A stretch of DNA of 64,000 nucleotides from Dermabacter sp. (GTDB taxonomy: Bacteria; Actinomycetota; Actinomycetes; Actinomycetales; Dermabacteraceae): contig JAUNTX010000006.1 of NCBI GenBank assembly GCA_030538475.1, forward strand, positions 3,593 through 67,592. The letters are read 5' to 3'. Positions 17,179 to 26,133 of this stretch are shown one piece after another (position 1 is the stretch's first letter; each line of letters opens with the position of its first letter). The notes below the pieces were generated by a model. That model was given only the letters and a program-made list of their open reading frames with translations. It was not told where the DNA came from and did not search any database. The position numbers were made by a program, and so were the translations under genes.

Positions 17179-18148
17179 GAGTGATCCGTTCCCCGTCGGC
17201 CCCGCACCGCGCCCCCGTGGCGTGGCGGGGCCGCGCCCCACCCGGCGCACCCTCTTGCGCTCCGTGAGCGCGGCGCTCGCCCTGCCCGCCGCGGGCGGCG
17301 CCCTCGCCGGCTGCACCTACGCCTCCGAACGCCTCGCGGAAGAAACGAACGCCGTTCCAGAAGTGGACCTTAGCGGCATCGAGGAACAGCCCGAGATCGC
17401 GGCCCTGGTCCCAGACGCCATCCGGGAGCGCGGCGAACTGGTCAACGGCGCCGCCACCAACTACCCGCCCGGCGAGTTCCTCAGCAACGGCGTTCCCGTG
17501 GGCTACGACATCGACATGCTCGCCGCGATCGGCCGCGTGCTGGGCCTTCACACCCGCACCGAATCCGCCGTGTTTGCCCAGATCATCCCGAGCGTCGGCA
17601 CGAAATACGACGTCGGGATTTCCAGCTTTACCGTGAGCCCCGACCGTCTCGAATCGGTCACCATGATCAGCTACTTCCAAGCGGGCATGGCCTACGCCGT
17701 CAAGACCGGCAACCCCTACGGCGTGGACCCCCACCACCTCTGCGGCACGAAGCCCGCCGTGCAGGTGGGCACGTCGATGGAGGAAATGGCCTACGCCGCC
17801 GAAAGCACCTGCCGGGCCGACGGCCAGCGCGGCGTCGAGGTGCTCAGCTATGCCTCCAACTCCGACGCCGCCACGAACGTGGCCGGAGGCAAAGCCGATC
17901 TGCTCATCTCCGATTCCCCCGTCGTGGCCTACGCCATCGCTCGCTCCCGCGGCACGCTCGAACAGGTGGGCGGCATCGACGAGGCCGCCCTCAGCGGGAT
18001 CGTCGTCGCCAAAGACGACCCCGAGCTGGCCGAAGCGCTCCGGGCCGCCGTCCAGTACCTCATCGACTCCGGGCACCTGCGAGCCATCTTCGCCGCCTGG
18101 GGCAACGAATCCGGCATGATCGAGACAGCGGAGGTGAACCCGGCATGA
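17177..18148 (+). CDS. Amino-acid ABC transporter substrate-binding lipoprotein
   Basis: This 323-residue periplasmic-binding-protein type 3 domain captures a polar amino acid outside the membrane and delivers it to the permease encoded next. The N-terminus has twin arginines (R23-R24) before a hydrophobic stretch and the lipobox L-A-G-C with Cys46 as the lipid site, so export may be through Tat. The binding domain includes the G-Y-D-I-D-M-L-A-A-I-G segment and the later D-L-L-I-S-D-S-P-V hinge region typical of this family. The start at 17177 has no ribosome binding site but has a well-placed -10 box seven bases upstream. An ATG at 17159 is the alternative. The stop overlaps the permease start by 4 nt. 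Confidence 0.9.
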   Translation: MSDPFPVGPAPRPRGVAGPRPTRRTLLRSVSAALALPAAGGALAGCTYASERLAEETNAVPEVDLSGIEEQPEIAALVPDAIRERGELVNGAATNYPPGEFLSNGVPVGYDIDMLAAIGRVLGLHTRTESAVFAQIIPSVGTKYDVGISSFTVSPDRLESVTMISYFQAGMAYAVKTGNPYGVDPHHLCGTKPAVQVGTSMEEMAYAAESTCRADGQRGVEVLSYASNSDAATNVAGGKADLLISDSPVVAYAIARSRGTLEQVGGIDEAALSGIVVAKDDPELAEALRAAVQYLIDSGHLRAIFAAWGNESGMIETAEVNPA

Positions 18149-19134
18149 GCCAGGAGGCACACGCCCCATCCCCCCACGCCAGCACCACGGATCCGGTCCC
18201 GAACCGGATCCGGGCCCGCAAGGCGCCCCGACCCGGCACGTGGATCGCCGCGGTGATTGTCATCATCGCCGCGCTCAGCCTGCTCAACTTCGCCGCCACG
18301 AACCCCGTGTTCGAATGGGGCCTCGTGGCCGAATACATCCTCGATGTCAAAGTCATCCAGGGCGTCGGCTGGACCCTCGTCATCACGTTCGCCTCGATGC
18401 TGCTCGGCACCGTCCTCGCGCTCACCGCCGCGGTCATGCGACGCTCCGACAACCCCGTGCTGCGGGGCGTGAGCTGGGCATACATCTTCGTGTTCCGCGG
18501 CACCCCCGTCTACACCCAGCTCGTGTTCTGGGGCCTGTTCACGGTCATCGTGCCGAAGATCGCCGTCGGCGTCCCCTTCGGTCCCGAACTGTTCAGCTTC
18601 ACCACGCGCGACTACTTCACGGCGCTGTGGGCCGCGATCATCGGGCTGGGCCTCAACGAAGGCGCCTACCTCGCCGAAATCGTGCGCTCTGGCCTCAACT
18701 CGGTGGATCGCGGCCAAACCGAAGCCTCCAAGGCGCTCGGCATGGGCAACTCCCTGATCCTGCGCCGCATCATCGTGCCCCAAGCGATGCGAGTCATCAT
18801 CCCGCCGCTCGGCAACGAAACCATCGGCATGCTGAAAACCACGTCGCTCGTGCTCGCCGTCCCCTTCACCCTGGATCTCACGTTCGCCTCCAACTCCATC
18901 GCGAACATGCTGTTCAAACCCGTGCCCATGCTCATCGTGGCCGCGTTCTGGTACCTCGCCGTCACGAGCGTGCTCATGGTGGGCCAGTACTTCCTCGAAC
19001 GCTACTTCGGCAAGGGCTTCGATGACCGATCGGGCTCCGCCACCGGGCCCGGCGCCTCCCGCGCCACCCGCCAAAGCTCCGTCAACGCGGCGGGCACCAC
19101 CCCGAAAGATCCCCTGCCGGAGGTAGAACTGTGA
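18145..19134 (+). CDS. Amino-acid ABC transporter permease (HisM/GlnP family)
   Basis: This 329-residue permease has five to six transmembrane helices in the middle (about residues 30-280). It carries the EAA loop characteristic of binding-protein-dependent importers: [18 protein letters not shown], where the cytoplasmic loop contacts the ATPase. The family signature of an [10 protein letters not shown] helix is present. The C-terminal 40 residues are a polar, low-complexity tail. It is coupled to both neighbours by 4-nt overlaps, forming a three-gene importer for polar amino acids. The exact substrate (for example Glu, Gln, Cys or His) cannot be told from sequence. Confidence 0.93.
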   Translation: MSQEAHAPSPHASTTDPVPNRIRARKAPRPGTWIAAVIVIIAALSLLNFAATNPVFEWGLVAEYILDVKVIQGVGWTLVITFASMLLGTVLALTAAVMRRSDNPVLRGVSWAYIFVFRGTPVYTQLVFWGLFTVIVPKIAVGVPFGPELFSFTTRDYFTALWAAIIGLGLNEGAYLAEIVRSGLNSVDRGQTEASKALGMGNSLILRRIIVPQAMRVIIPPLGNETIGMLKTTSLVLAVPFTLDLTFASNSIANMLFKPVPMLIVAAFWYLAVTSVLMVGQYFLERYFGKGFDDRSGSATGPGASRATRQSSVNAAGTTPKDPLPEVEL

Positions 19135-19916
19135 GCACACCGGAACCCCGCGTCATGATCGACATTCAGGACCTCTACAAGTCCTTCGGGAACGTGAATG
19201 TGCTGCGCGGCAACAGCCTCACGATCCGCGAGGGCGAAGTATGCGTGCTCGTGGGCCCCTCCGGCTCCGGAAAATCCACCCTGTTGCGCTGCATCAACCA
19301 GTTGGAGGAGCCGACGGGTGGGCGCGTGGTCATCGACGGCGACGTGCAGGGATATGAGAACGAGCCCCTGGCCGACGGCCGCTGGCAGAAGCTCTCACCC
19401 GCGAAAATCGCCGAGCAGCGCGCCCGCGTGGGCATGGTGTTCCAGCGCTTCCACCTGTTCCCGCACATGACCGCGGTCCAGAACGTCATGGAGGCACCCG
19501 TCCACGTGCGCGGCCTTAGCAAGGCCGAGGCCCGACGCAGCGCCCTCGACCTCCTGGACCGCGTGGGCCTCGCCGACCGCGCCGACCACTACCCGAGCGA
19601 ACTCTCCGGCGGCCAGCAGCAGCGCGTGGCGATTGCCCGGGCGCTGGCGATGGAACCCGAGCTGATGCTGTTCGATGAGCCCACCTCCGCGCTCGATCCC
19701 GAACTCGTGGCCGAAGTGCTGCAGGTACTCAAGGACCTGGCCCGCCAGGGCCTCACGATGGTCGTGGTGACGCACGAAATGGGCTTCGCCCGCGAGGTCG
19801 CGGACCGGGTGGTGTTCATGGCCGACGGCATCATCGTGGAAGAAGGCACCCCCGCCGAGGTGATTGACAATCCCCGTTCCGAGCGGCTCCAGGGGTTCCT
19901 CGCGAGCGTGCTCTAG
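19131..19916 (+). CDS. Amino-acid ABC transporter ATP-binding protein (GlnQ family)
   Basis: This 261-residue ATPase has Walker [10 protein letters not shown], the Q-loop in [11 protein letters not shown], signature LSGGQQQR, Walker [13 protein letters not shown] and switch His in VVTHEMGFA. All of these are diagnostic of the polar amino-acid uptake subfamily. A short insertion around residues 75-90 (E-N-E-P-L-A-D-G-R) is typical of actinobacterial members. The GTG start overlaps the permease stop by 4 nt. The TAG stop is interlocked with the stop of the convergent App1-GNAT gene via CTAG. Confidence 0.94.
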   Translation: MSTPEPRVMIDIQDLYKSFGNVNVLRGNSLTIREGEVCVLVGPSGSGKSTLLRCINQLEEPTGGRVVIDGDVQGYENEPLADGRWQKLSPAKIAEQRARVGMVFQRFHLFPHMTAVQNVMEAPVHVRGLSKAEARRSALDLLDRVGLADRADHYPSELSGGQQQRVAIARALAMEPELMLFDEPTSALDPELVAEVLQVLKDLARQGLTMVVVTHEMGFAREVADRVVFMADGIIVEEGTPAEVIDNPRSERLQGFLASVL

Positions 19917-21772
19917 GAGCCGAGCGGCTTCACCATTTCGATCCAGCGCATGTTCTCTTCGCGCGGGAACGATGGCGACGTGGTGGGAAAGCCCGAGCTT
20001 TTGCCCGTGGTCGCAAAACCGAGGCGGCGATACCACGCGTGAATCTCCGGCCGGTGATCGAGCACCATGAGCCGCACGGCCTCAAAGCCCCGGCTCGCGG
20101 CCTCCGCTTCGAGCGCGGCCACGAGCGCGCGCCCGATCCCGCGGGCTTGCAGGGTGGGCTCCACGGCAAAAAGGCCCAGCTCCGGGATGGCTTCGCCCGA
20201 GCGCATCTCGAGCATGATGCAGCCGTCAATCGAATCCGGCGTGCGGTAGCCGCGCGCCACGAGCAGCTGCATCTCGGGATCGGCGATGAGGGCGCGGATG
20301 CCGTCGGCCGTTTCCCGCGGCCCGCCCACGCGCCCTTCCTCCGTGGTCCACGCGCCCGGCACGCGCTGGCGATACGCGCGGTCCACGAGCGTGGCCAGGG
20401 CGTCGGCATCGGCGTCCGTCGCCGCGTCGATGCGCTCCGTAGGGGCCACCCCGGCGAGCGCGGCGTTTGCGCCCTCCATGAGGCCCAGCGAGCGCAGGGC
20501 GCGGATGAGGCTGAAGCCGTCGGGCCCGCTCACCCACGGCACGCCCGTGCGGGCCGCGGCCGGCGGCGCCGACGATGGCGAGTGGTGCGGGGGAGTGTCC
20601 GCGTGCGTCGTTGTCGCGGACGGCGCGCCTGCTGCTGCGTGAGTGCCTGCTGCTGCGTGCGCACCGGCGTCGGCCCCCTCGGTGCCTTCGCCCCCGCACT
20701 CGCTCCCGTCACCGCTGGCCTTCCCGGCCCAGAACTTCGGCACGAGCCCCGCAAACGCCCGCGCCGCGGCACCCACCGCGCGCACGGGCCGGGTGGCGCC
20801 GTGGGCAAGATCCTGCTGATCGTCCGTGAGCTCCCGAATCAGCACGGCCCGCACCGCCTCGGGATGCTCCGCCGTGAAGTCGCCGTAAATATCGGGATCG
20901 TGCTGGCCATCATCGCCCACCAGGATCCACTGAATATGCGGAAACATCTCGCGCAGGGAGCGCAGCGAAGAATCCTTGTGCTGCTGGCCTGAACGGAAGA
21001 ACCCCGTGTTGGTGGGGCCCCAGTCCGTGAGCAGAATCGGGCCGTCGGGGTAGCCGTTCTTGAACAGGAAACGCTGCAGGAACGGCGAGACGTTCCACGC
21101 GCCCGTGGAGAGGTACACGAACGGCATATCCTCGCCGAACTCGCGGCGCAGCTTCTGGTACAGCACCGGCATCCCGGGCACGATCCGGCGCGATCCCTGA
21201 TTGATGACGAACGCGTTCCACGCGGCCAGCAGAGGCCGCGGCAGCAGGGTCACCATGACCGTATCGTCCACGTCGCTCACCACGCCCACCTTGCGGCGGT
21301 CGTCCGCGAACACGTGCAGGGGCGCGCTCACCTCGTTGCCGCGCCCCGCGCGCAGCGTGATGTGGTGACGGCCCGGCGCCATCGGGGCCGGGATCGTGAC
21401 GTCGATCAGGCCCGAACGATCCGTGCGCACGCGCGTGGTGAGGGGGCCGTCGAGCGTCTCCAGCTCCACGTCGATCACGCGGTGCGGATCCACTTGCGAG
21501 AGGAAGTTGCGAAACCCGCGCCGTGCGAGCGAACGCATGTCATGCACCGGCTGATCGTGGTGATTTGCGGCCGACGACGGCCGGGCAAACAGCACCCGCC
21601 CGAGCACCCGCACCTGCGAGGGCGAACCATAGGAGGCGTACGGCTGGATGCGCGGCTGAAAACCGGCAGCTTCGGCGGCGGCCGCCGCGAGGGCGTTCTT
21701 CTTGTCTTCGATCTGGGCGGCCCAGTGGGGCCGATCAACCTTACCGTCGAGCGTGGTAAGAATCGGAGACAC
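19913..21772 (-). CDS. App1-like phosphatidate phosphatase domain (DUF2183) fused to a GNAT acetyltransferase
   Basis: This 619-residue protein has two clear domains. Residues about 1-330 are a DUF2183/App1-type HAD-like domain with the catalytic VVSDVDDTV (DxDxT) motif near residue 160, preceded by a beta-rich segment. Known members dephosphorylate phosphatidic acid. After an Ala/Thr/His/Pro-rich linker (about 380-440), residues about 470-619 form a GNAT domain with the acetyl-CoA loop Q-A-R-G-I-G-R-A-L. The GTG start at 21772 follows the GNAT gene stop by one base and has no clear ribosome binding site, so coupling is likely. An in-frame extension upstream would run through the neighbouring gene and is rejected. 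The fusion links a lipid-phosphatase-like and an acyl-transfer activity. The substrate of either domain is unknown. Confidence 0.82.
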   Translation of the reverse strand: MSPILTTLDGKVDRPHWAAQIEDKKNALAAAAAEAAGFQPRIQPYASYGSPSQVRVLGRVLFARPSSAANHHDQPVHDMRSLARRGFRNFLSQVDPHRVIDVELETLDGPLTTRVRTDRSGLIDVTIPAPMAPGRHHITLRAGRGNEVSAPLHVFADDRRKVGVVSDVDDTVMVTLLPRPLLAAWNAFVINQGSRRIVPGMPVLYQKLRREFGEDMPFVYLSTGAWNVSPFLQRFLFKNGYPDGPILLTDWGPTNTGFFRSGQQHKDSSLRSLREMFPHIQWILVGDDGQHDPDIYGDFTAEHPEAVRAVLIRELTDDQQDLAHGATRPVRAVGAAARAFAGLVPKFWAGKASGDGSECGGEGTEGADAGAHAAAGTHAAAGAPSATTTHADTPPHHSPSSAPPAAARTGVPWVSGPDGFSLIRALRSLGLMEGANAALAGVAPTERIDAATDADADALATLVDRAYRQRVPGAWTTEEGRVGGPRETADGIRALIADPEMQLLVARGYRTPDSIDGCIMLEMRSGEAIPELGLFAVEPTLQARGIGRALVAALEAEAASRGFEAVRLMVLDHRPEIHAWYRRLGFATTGKSSGFPTTSPSFPREENMRWIEMVKPLGS

Positions 21773-21773
21773 G

Positions 21774-22259
21774 CTAGAGCGCTCGAGCCATCTTGATCCA
21801 GTCGGACGTGGGATCGTCTTCATCGACCTTCCAGCGCGTACCGGTGTCGGAGAAGCCCAGACCCTCATACAGGGTGATCGCGCTCTGATTACCGGGGTGG
21901 ATGTAGAGGGCCACGCTCGAGGCGCCATCGCCGCGTGCCCACTCGAAAACAGCTTCGGCAAGTTCCTGGGCAAGGCCGCGGCGGCGGAAGTCCGACTGCA
22001 CCCACATGGCCTGCAGTTCGCGCTCCGACTCCGGGGCGTCGCTTTCGTGGCGGGAGGCCACAACACCCACTGGCGAGCCGTCGTCCAGGGCCAAGAACCA
22101 GGCCACGCTTTCGACGCGATCAATCCACCGCGACTCGTCGTACGCGGACTCCGTGTCCCAGCTCTGCCCGAAAGCAGCGGGATCAGCGCTGAGGGCGCGC
22201 AACCGAATTTCGCGCACCTGAGACCAGTGCTCACGTGTGGCGTGAACGATATCCGTCAT
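21774..22259 (-). CDS. GNAT family N-acetyltransferase
   Basis: This single-domain 161-residue acetyltransferase has the acetyl-CoA pyrophosphate loop F-R-R-R-G-L-A (about residues 93-99) followed by the motif B region N-Q-S-A-I-T-L-Y-E-G-L-G-F, which is diagnostic for GNAT. A strong ribosome binding site (AGGAGGT on the minus strand) precedes the ATG. It is the first gene of a two-gene unit with the App1-GNAT protein one base downstream. It may act on a small molecule or on a protein N-terminus or lysine; the substrate cannot be inferred. Confidence 0.9.
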   Translation of the reverse strand: MTDIVHATREHWSQVREIRLRALSADPAAFGQSWDTESAYDESRWIDRVESVAWFLALDDGSPVGVVASRHESDAPESERELQAMWVQSDFRRRGLAQELAEAVFEWARGDGASSVALYIHPGNQSAITLYEGLGFSDTGTRWKVDEDDPTSDWIKMARAL

Positions 22260-22389
22260 GCGGCTCTACCTCCTGCAATAGACCTTGCTCCATAGTACGG
22301 GACCATTCCTTGACGCCACGCGGGCCCGCGCCAGGCGGCGTCCGAGGGTCCGTGGGCCGCAGTCCCAGGGCCCGGATGGCCGGTGCATC

Positions 22390-22405
22390 GGCACCCCGGG
22401 GTGCC
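22390..22405. repeat. Perfect 16-bp palindrome in the divergent intergenic region
   Basis: GGCACCCCGGGGTGCC is fully self-complementary. The 265-bp gap around it (22260-22533) also carries paired CCCAGGG(T)CCCGGAT copies about 60 bases apart and several CCGGTGC motifs. It lies between the divergent GNAT and tyrosine phosphatase genes, so it could be a regulatory or structural element, or a bidirectional hairpin. No protein is coded there. Confidence 0.5.
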
Positions 22406-22533
22406 GGGTTTCCGGTGCCGAAGGCCCAGGGTCCCGGATCGTGGCGTCCACCTCCCAGGCCCCGCGTTGTTCGCCATGTGAGATGCGGCCCGGGAACCTC
22501 CCGCACGCGCGGTTGCCTGCCACAATGGAACAC

Positions 22534-23067
22534 GTGAGTAAATATCGGGTGTTAACGGTGTGTACAGCGAATGTCTGTCGCTCTCCCGCCGCGGCGGTGA
22601 TGCTCAAGACCGGGCTCGAAAAAGTGCTGCTGGACCACCTGGTCGAGGTCGAATCGGCGGGTACCAGCTACGAATCCGAGGGCTTCCCCATGGATGATCG
22701 CACCGTGCTCGCGCTCGAGCGCGCGGGCTACCGCCCGGACGATCACGTGGCCCGCAGCGTGGTGGTGCATCAACTGGCCCAGTGGGACCTCGTGCTGCCC
22801 ATGACCGCCCGGCACCTCGAAGCCATCGAACGCAAAGTGGACGCCCTCGGGGACGATGCCGCGCTTCCCGCGATCCACATGTGGGGCGAATTTGATCCGG
22901 CGAAGCCCGCGAACGCCGCCCGCGCCGATCTCGACGTGCCCGACCCCTGGTATCTGGGCCAGAAGGGGTTTGACCGCACGATTCTGCGCATGGAACGGGC
23001 CATACCCTCGATCGTTCTCTACATTCGCGCGCGACTGCGCGAACGCGGCGCGCTCGACATCGACTAG
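22534..23067 (+). CDS. Low-molecular-weight protein tyrosine phosphatase
   Basis: This cytoplasmic phosphatase of about 177 residues has the active-site P-loop V-C-T-A-N-V-C-R-S-P (CX5R) within the first 20 residues and the general-acid Asp in V-P-D-P-W near residue 140. The canonical P-loop is CxGN; here the Gly is Ala. The GTG at 22534 gives the usual short N-terminus (S-K-Y-R-V-L-T-V-C) and has CACAAT seven bases upstream. An in-frame ATG at 22525 would add three residues. In actinobacteria such enzymes often oppose bacterial tyrosine kinases in polysaccharide synthesis or are secreted effectors. No kinase gene is adjacent here. Confidence 0.9.
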   Translation: MSKYRVLTVCTANVCRSPAAAVMLKTGLEKVLLDHLVEVESAGTSYESEGFPMDDRTVLALERAGYRPDDHVARSVVVHQLAQWDLVLPMTARHLEAIERKVDALGDDAALPAIHMWGEFDPAKPANAARADLDVPDPWYLGQKGFDRTILRMERAIPSIVLYIRARLRERGALDID

Positions 23068-23112
23068 AAGCTTGGGGCTGCCCGGCGAGGGCTCGGCCTC
23101 GGCCGTGCGTTT

Positions 23113-24189
23113 CTAGCCGCGGCGGCGGGCCCGCAGCGTCACCGCGCCGCACCCGGCGGCCACCACAATCCCGATGCCCATGGTCGTGGCCAGCAGCGTC
23201 TTCAGGGTGCCGAGCGCGCTCGGATCATTCGACCACAGCGACACCAGCGTGGAGGATTCGCTCGCATCGGTCGCGCCTATCGCTTGCGAGGACAAAGAGA
23301 GGGGCAGGGGTGCCGCCTTCTGAGCCTCCGGGGCCGCAGGTGCCTCGGGGGCCGACGGGGTGCCGGGGCCGGTGGCGCCAGTGGATGCCCTCGCGGCGTC
23401 CTCATGGGCGCCGAGCTGGGCGTCGGAGGTCTCCAGCGTGGGGCGCGGGGCCGTCGCGTGAGCGGTGTGCAGGACCGCGGGGGTCGACTCCGACGGGGCC
23501 AATCCCGCATGGGCCAACTCCGACTGGGCTGAGGTCGCGGCCGCGGGATCGGTGGCGGCGGCAAGAAGTTCCGCCGACGGCGCCGGGGACTCCGGGGAGC
23601 CTGCTCCCGGCCTGACCTTTCCGGGCCTGACGGTGCCGGGCTTACCCTTGCCTGGCGTGCCGGAACCAGCATGTCCAGCGCCGGGCTTGCCCGGCCGTGG
23701 CTTCTTCGGACCCTCCGCGCCCGGCGCGGGCGACGCTTCGCCGCCCTCAGTGGGCGGGCACTCGGGCTCCGGCGACGTCTCCGGGGCAACCGGAAGCACG
23801 AGGGCGAGCCCGCTGTCCGTGTCAGGATCGGCGGGATCAGCGGGATCGACCGGATCGGTGGGGTCAGCCGGCTCCGCGGGGCCAGCCGGATCGACTGGTT
23901 CAACCGGCTCCGTCGGATCAGCCGGGTCGACCGGAGTCTCGGGCTTCGTCGGTTCAGCGGGCGCCGCGGGGTCAGCCGGATCTACTGGCTCAACCGGCTC
24001 CGTCGAGTCTGTGGGTTCGACCGGGGCCGAAGGCTCCTCCGGGGCGGCCGCCTGCGCGGACGCTTCCACCTCGCCCGCGGGTTCGTCGGCGAGGGCGGCG
24101 GGCATCGCCATGACCGTACACAGGGCAGCCGCGGCGCTCATGCCCGCAAGGCGGCGCGTGAGGGCGGTGCAGCGGCGATGAGCGGCCAC
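23113..24189 (-). CDS. Proline-rich surface or cell-wall protein with PVDPADP repeats
   Basis: This 358-residue secreted protein has a signal peptide (about residues 1-34, M-S-A-A-A-A-L-C-T-V core). A long low-complexity region (about 55-130) is built from V-D-P-A-D-P-T-E-P-V-E-P-type units, followed by a Gly/Lys/Pro segment with repeated K-P-G and R-P-G. A C-terminal hydrophobic helix with a basic tail (R-A-R-R-R-G) ends the protein. The layout resembles wall-spanning sortase substrates, but no LPXTG-type motif is visible before the helix, so it is more likely membrane-anchored. The start is GTG after GGGAGGGA. No enzymatic domain is present. A wall-spanning stalk or adhesin is possible. Confidence 0.7.
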   Translation of the reverse strand: MAAHRRCTALTRRLAGMSAAAALCTVMAMPAALADEPAGEVEASAQAAAPEEPSAPVEPTDSTEPVEPVDPADPAAPAEPTKPETPVDPADPTEPVEPVDPAGPAEPADPTDPVDPADPADPDTDSGLALVLPVAPETSPEPECPPTEGGEASPAPGAEGPKKPRPGKPGAGHAGSGTPGKGKPGTVRPGKVRPGAGSPESPAPSAELLAAATDPAAATSAQSELAHAGLAPSESTPAVLHTAHATAPRPTLETSDAQLGAHEDAARASTGATGPGTPSAPEAPAAPEAQKAAPLPLSLSSQAIGATDASESSTLVSLWSNDPSALGTLKTLLATTMGIGIVVAAGCGAVTLRARRRG

Positions 24190-24495
24190 GTATCCCTCCC
24201 TCTGACGCGTGCCCGCAGCGCTTTAACACCAGCGCGAGGCCCGTCCTTGACGATTTCTTGACCCATGACACTTTACGGAATGCGCCCACGCCGTGCCAGG
24301 GCCTCGGTCACGATCAGGGCGAATCCTCGCCTCCCTGACAGCAGCCTGACGGCGCCCGCCCCCACGCGCGAGAGGTCATACGTCTGCGACCTGCGGCTTT
24401 GGAATCGATACCCATTGGGCCATCAGGTACCGTCGGCCCCGTGATCTGACTCTCATAGTGAGCGGTAAGGAGCCTGACGGGACCCGGAAGAGGGC
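24190..24495. other. 306-bp intergenic region without a gene
   Basis: It separates the Pro-rich protein start (minus strand) from the 3' end of pgm (also minus). It must hold the promoter of the Pro-rich protein and probably the pgm terminator, but no strong hairpin with a U-run is seen. The most regular signal is a direct repeat of CTTGAC (see 24246-24262). No ORF with coding character is present. Confidence 0.6.
24246..24262. promoter_or_regulatory. Direct CTTGAC repeat at 11-nt spacing
   Basis: CTTGAC at 24246-24251 recurs at 24257-24262, an exact 11-nt period. One helical turn between direct repeats is the usual geometry for OmpR/PhoB-type response regulators. It lies about 57-73 bp upstream of the Pro-rich surface protein start. 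The assignment is inference only. Confidence 0.3.
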
Positions 24496-26133
24496 CTACG
24501 ACTCGAGCGCCCGATCCACGACCTCCTTCGCCGCCGCCTGCACCTGGGCCAAGTGATCGGCCCCCTTGAACGACTCGGCGTAGATCTTGTAGATGTCCTC
24601 CGTGCCCGACGGCCGCGCCGCAAACCACGCATTCTCGGTCGTGACCTTGAGGCCGCCAATCGGATCGCCCGACGGCGCGTTCGTCATGATCGCCGTGATG
24701 TCCTCACCGGCCACGCTCGTGGCCGTGACATCCTCGGGCGACAGCTTCTTGAGCTTCGCCTTCGCCTCGCGCCCCGCGGGCGCGCTCACGCGGTCGTAGG
24801 CGCTCGATCCGAACTCGGCGGTGAGCTCGAGCAGATGCTCGTGCGGGTTCTTCCCCGTGACCGCCGTAATTTCCGAGGCCAGGAGCGTCATGATGATCCC
24901 GTCCTTATCGGTGGTCCACACCTCGCCGTTCTTGCGCAGGAAGGACGCCCCCGCGCTTTCCTCGCCGCCGAAGCCCACCGAGGCATCGAGCAGGCCCGGC
25001 ACGAACCACTTGAATCCCACGGGAACCTCCCGCACCGTGCGGCCCATCTTTCCGGCCACCCGATCAATGAGCGAACTCGACACGAGCGTCTTGCCGATCT
25101 GCGCGCTCGCGGGCCACTCGGGCCGATGCTCGAACAGGTACTGGATCGCCACCGCAAGGTAGTGGTTCGGGTTCATCAGGCCGCCGTCGGGCGTAACGAT
25201 CCCGTGCCGGTCCGCGTCCGTATCGTTACCCGTCGCGATGTCGTACGCATCCTTCTGCGCGAGCAGGGAGGCCATCGCCCACGGGCTCGAGCAGTCCATG
25301 CGAATGATCCCGTCCGAATCCAGGGTCATGAACGCGAACTGCGGATCCACCTCCGGGTTCACCACCGTGAGATCTAGGTCGTGCATCTCCGCGATGGCCG
25401 CCCAGTAGTCCACGGCCGCGCCGCCCAGTGGATCGGCGCCGATGCGGATGCCCGCGCGGCGAATCGCCTCGATGTCCAGCACGTTCGGGAGGTCCTGAAT
25501 GTAGTGGAGCAGATAGTCGTGGCGCTCGGCCGTGTGGAGGGCCTGCTGCCGCTCAATGCGGCGCACGTCGCGCAGCCCGTTCGCCAAAATCTGGTTCGCG
25601 CGATCCGCGATCCACCCCGTCGCGTCCGTATCCGCGGGGCCGCCGTTCGGCGGGTTGTACTTAAACCCGCCATCGCGCGGCGGATTGTGGCTCGGCGTCA
25701 CCACGATGCCGTCGGCCCTGGACGGATCCGTCTCCGACTTCCCGCGGTTGTGCACGAGGATCGCGTGGGAAATCGCGGGAGTGGGGGTGTAGGTGTCCTG
25801 CGCGTCGATGAGCGCCGTGACGTGATTGCCGGCGAGCACCTCGAGGGCCGTATCGAACGCGGGGCGCGACAGCGCGTGCGTATCGCGGCCAATGTAGATG
25901 GGCCCCTGGATGCCCTGGGAGGCCCGGTACTCCACGATGGCCTGCGTGGTGGCCGCGATGTGGTCCTCATTGAAGGCCGTATCGAGGGAGCTTCCGCGGT
26001 GACCCGAGGTCCCAAACGCGACCGCTTCGTCGGGATTCGAGGGATCGGGGTGGCGATCGTAGTAGGCGTCCAGGACGGCCTGGACATCAATGAGATCGTC
26101 GCTGCTTGCAAGCTGACCGGCGCGAGGATGCAT
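24496..26133 (-). CDS. pgm: Phosphoglucomutase (alpha-D-glucose-1-phosphate specific)
   Basis: This 545-residue cytoplasmic enzyme interconverts glucose-1-phosphate and glucose-6-phosphate, linking glycogen and nucleotide-sugar metabolism with glycolysis. It has the phosphoserine loop V-V-T-P-S-H-N-P-P (about residue 145), the metal loop G-N-D-T-D-A-D-R-H-G (about residue 305), the sugar-binding G-G-E-E-S-A-G (about residue 390) and the phosphate-binding R-P-S-G-T-E-D-I-Y near the C-terminus. These motifs and the length match the Pgm family rather than phosphomannomutase. An in-frame extension to 26253 exists but the ATG at 26133 has a good ribosome binding site (AAAGGAAG) and is preferred. 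Confidence 0.95.
   Translation of the reverse strand: MHPRAGQLASSDDLIDVQAVLDAYYDRHPDPSNPDEAVAFGTSGHRGSSLDTAFNEDHIAATTQAIVEYRASQGIQGPIYIGRDTHALSRPAFDTALEVLAGNHVTALIDAQDTYTPTPAISHAILVHNRGKSETDPSRADGIVVTPSHNPPRDGGFKYNPPNGGPADTDATGWIADRANQILANGLRDVRRIERQQALHTAERHDYLLHYIQDLPNVLDIEAIRRAGIRIGADPLGGAAVDYWAAIAEMHDLDLTVVNPEVDPQFAFMTLDSDGIIRMDCSSPWAMASLLAQKDAYDIATGNDTDADRHGIVTPDGGLMNPNHYLAVAIQYLFEHRPEWPASAQIGKTLVSSSLIDRVAGKMGRTVREVPVGFKWFVPGLLDASVGFGGEESAGASFLRKNGEVWTTDKDGIIMTLLASEITAVTGKNPHEHLLELTAEFGSSAYDRVSAPAGREAKAKLKKLSPEDVTATSVAGEDITAIMTNAPSGDPIGGLKVTTENAWFAARPSGTEDIYKIYAESFKGADHLAQVQAAAKEVVDRALES

Noticed and set aside
23465-24181. Collagen-like Gly-Ser repeat protein on the plus strand
   Set aside because: It is the shadow of the Pro-rich repeats read on the other strand; no ribosome binding site or signal peptide is found.
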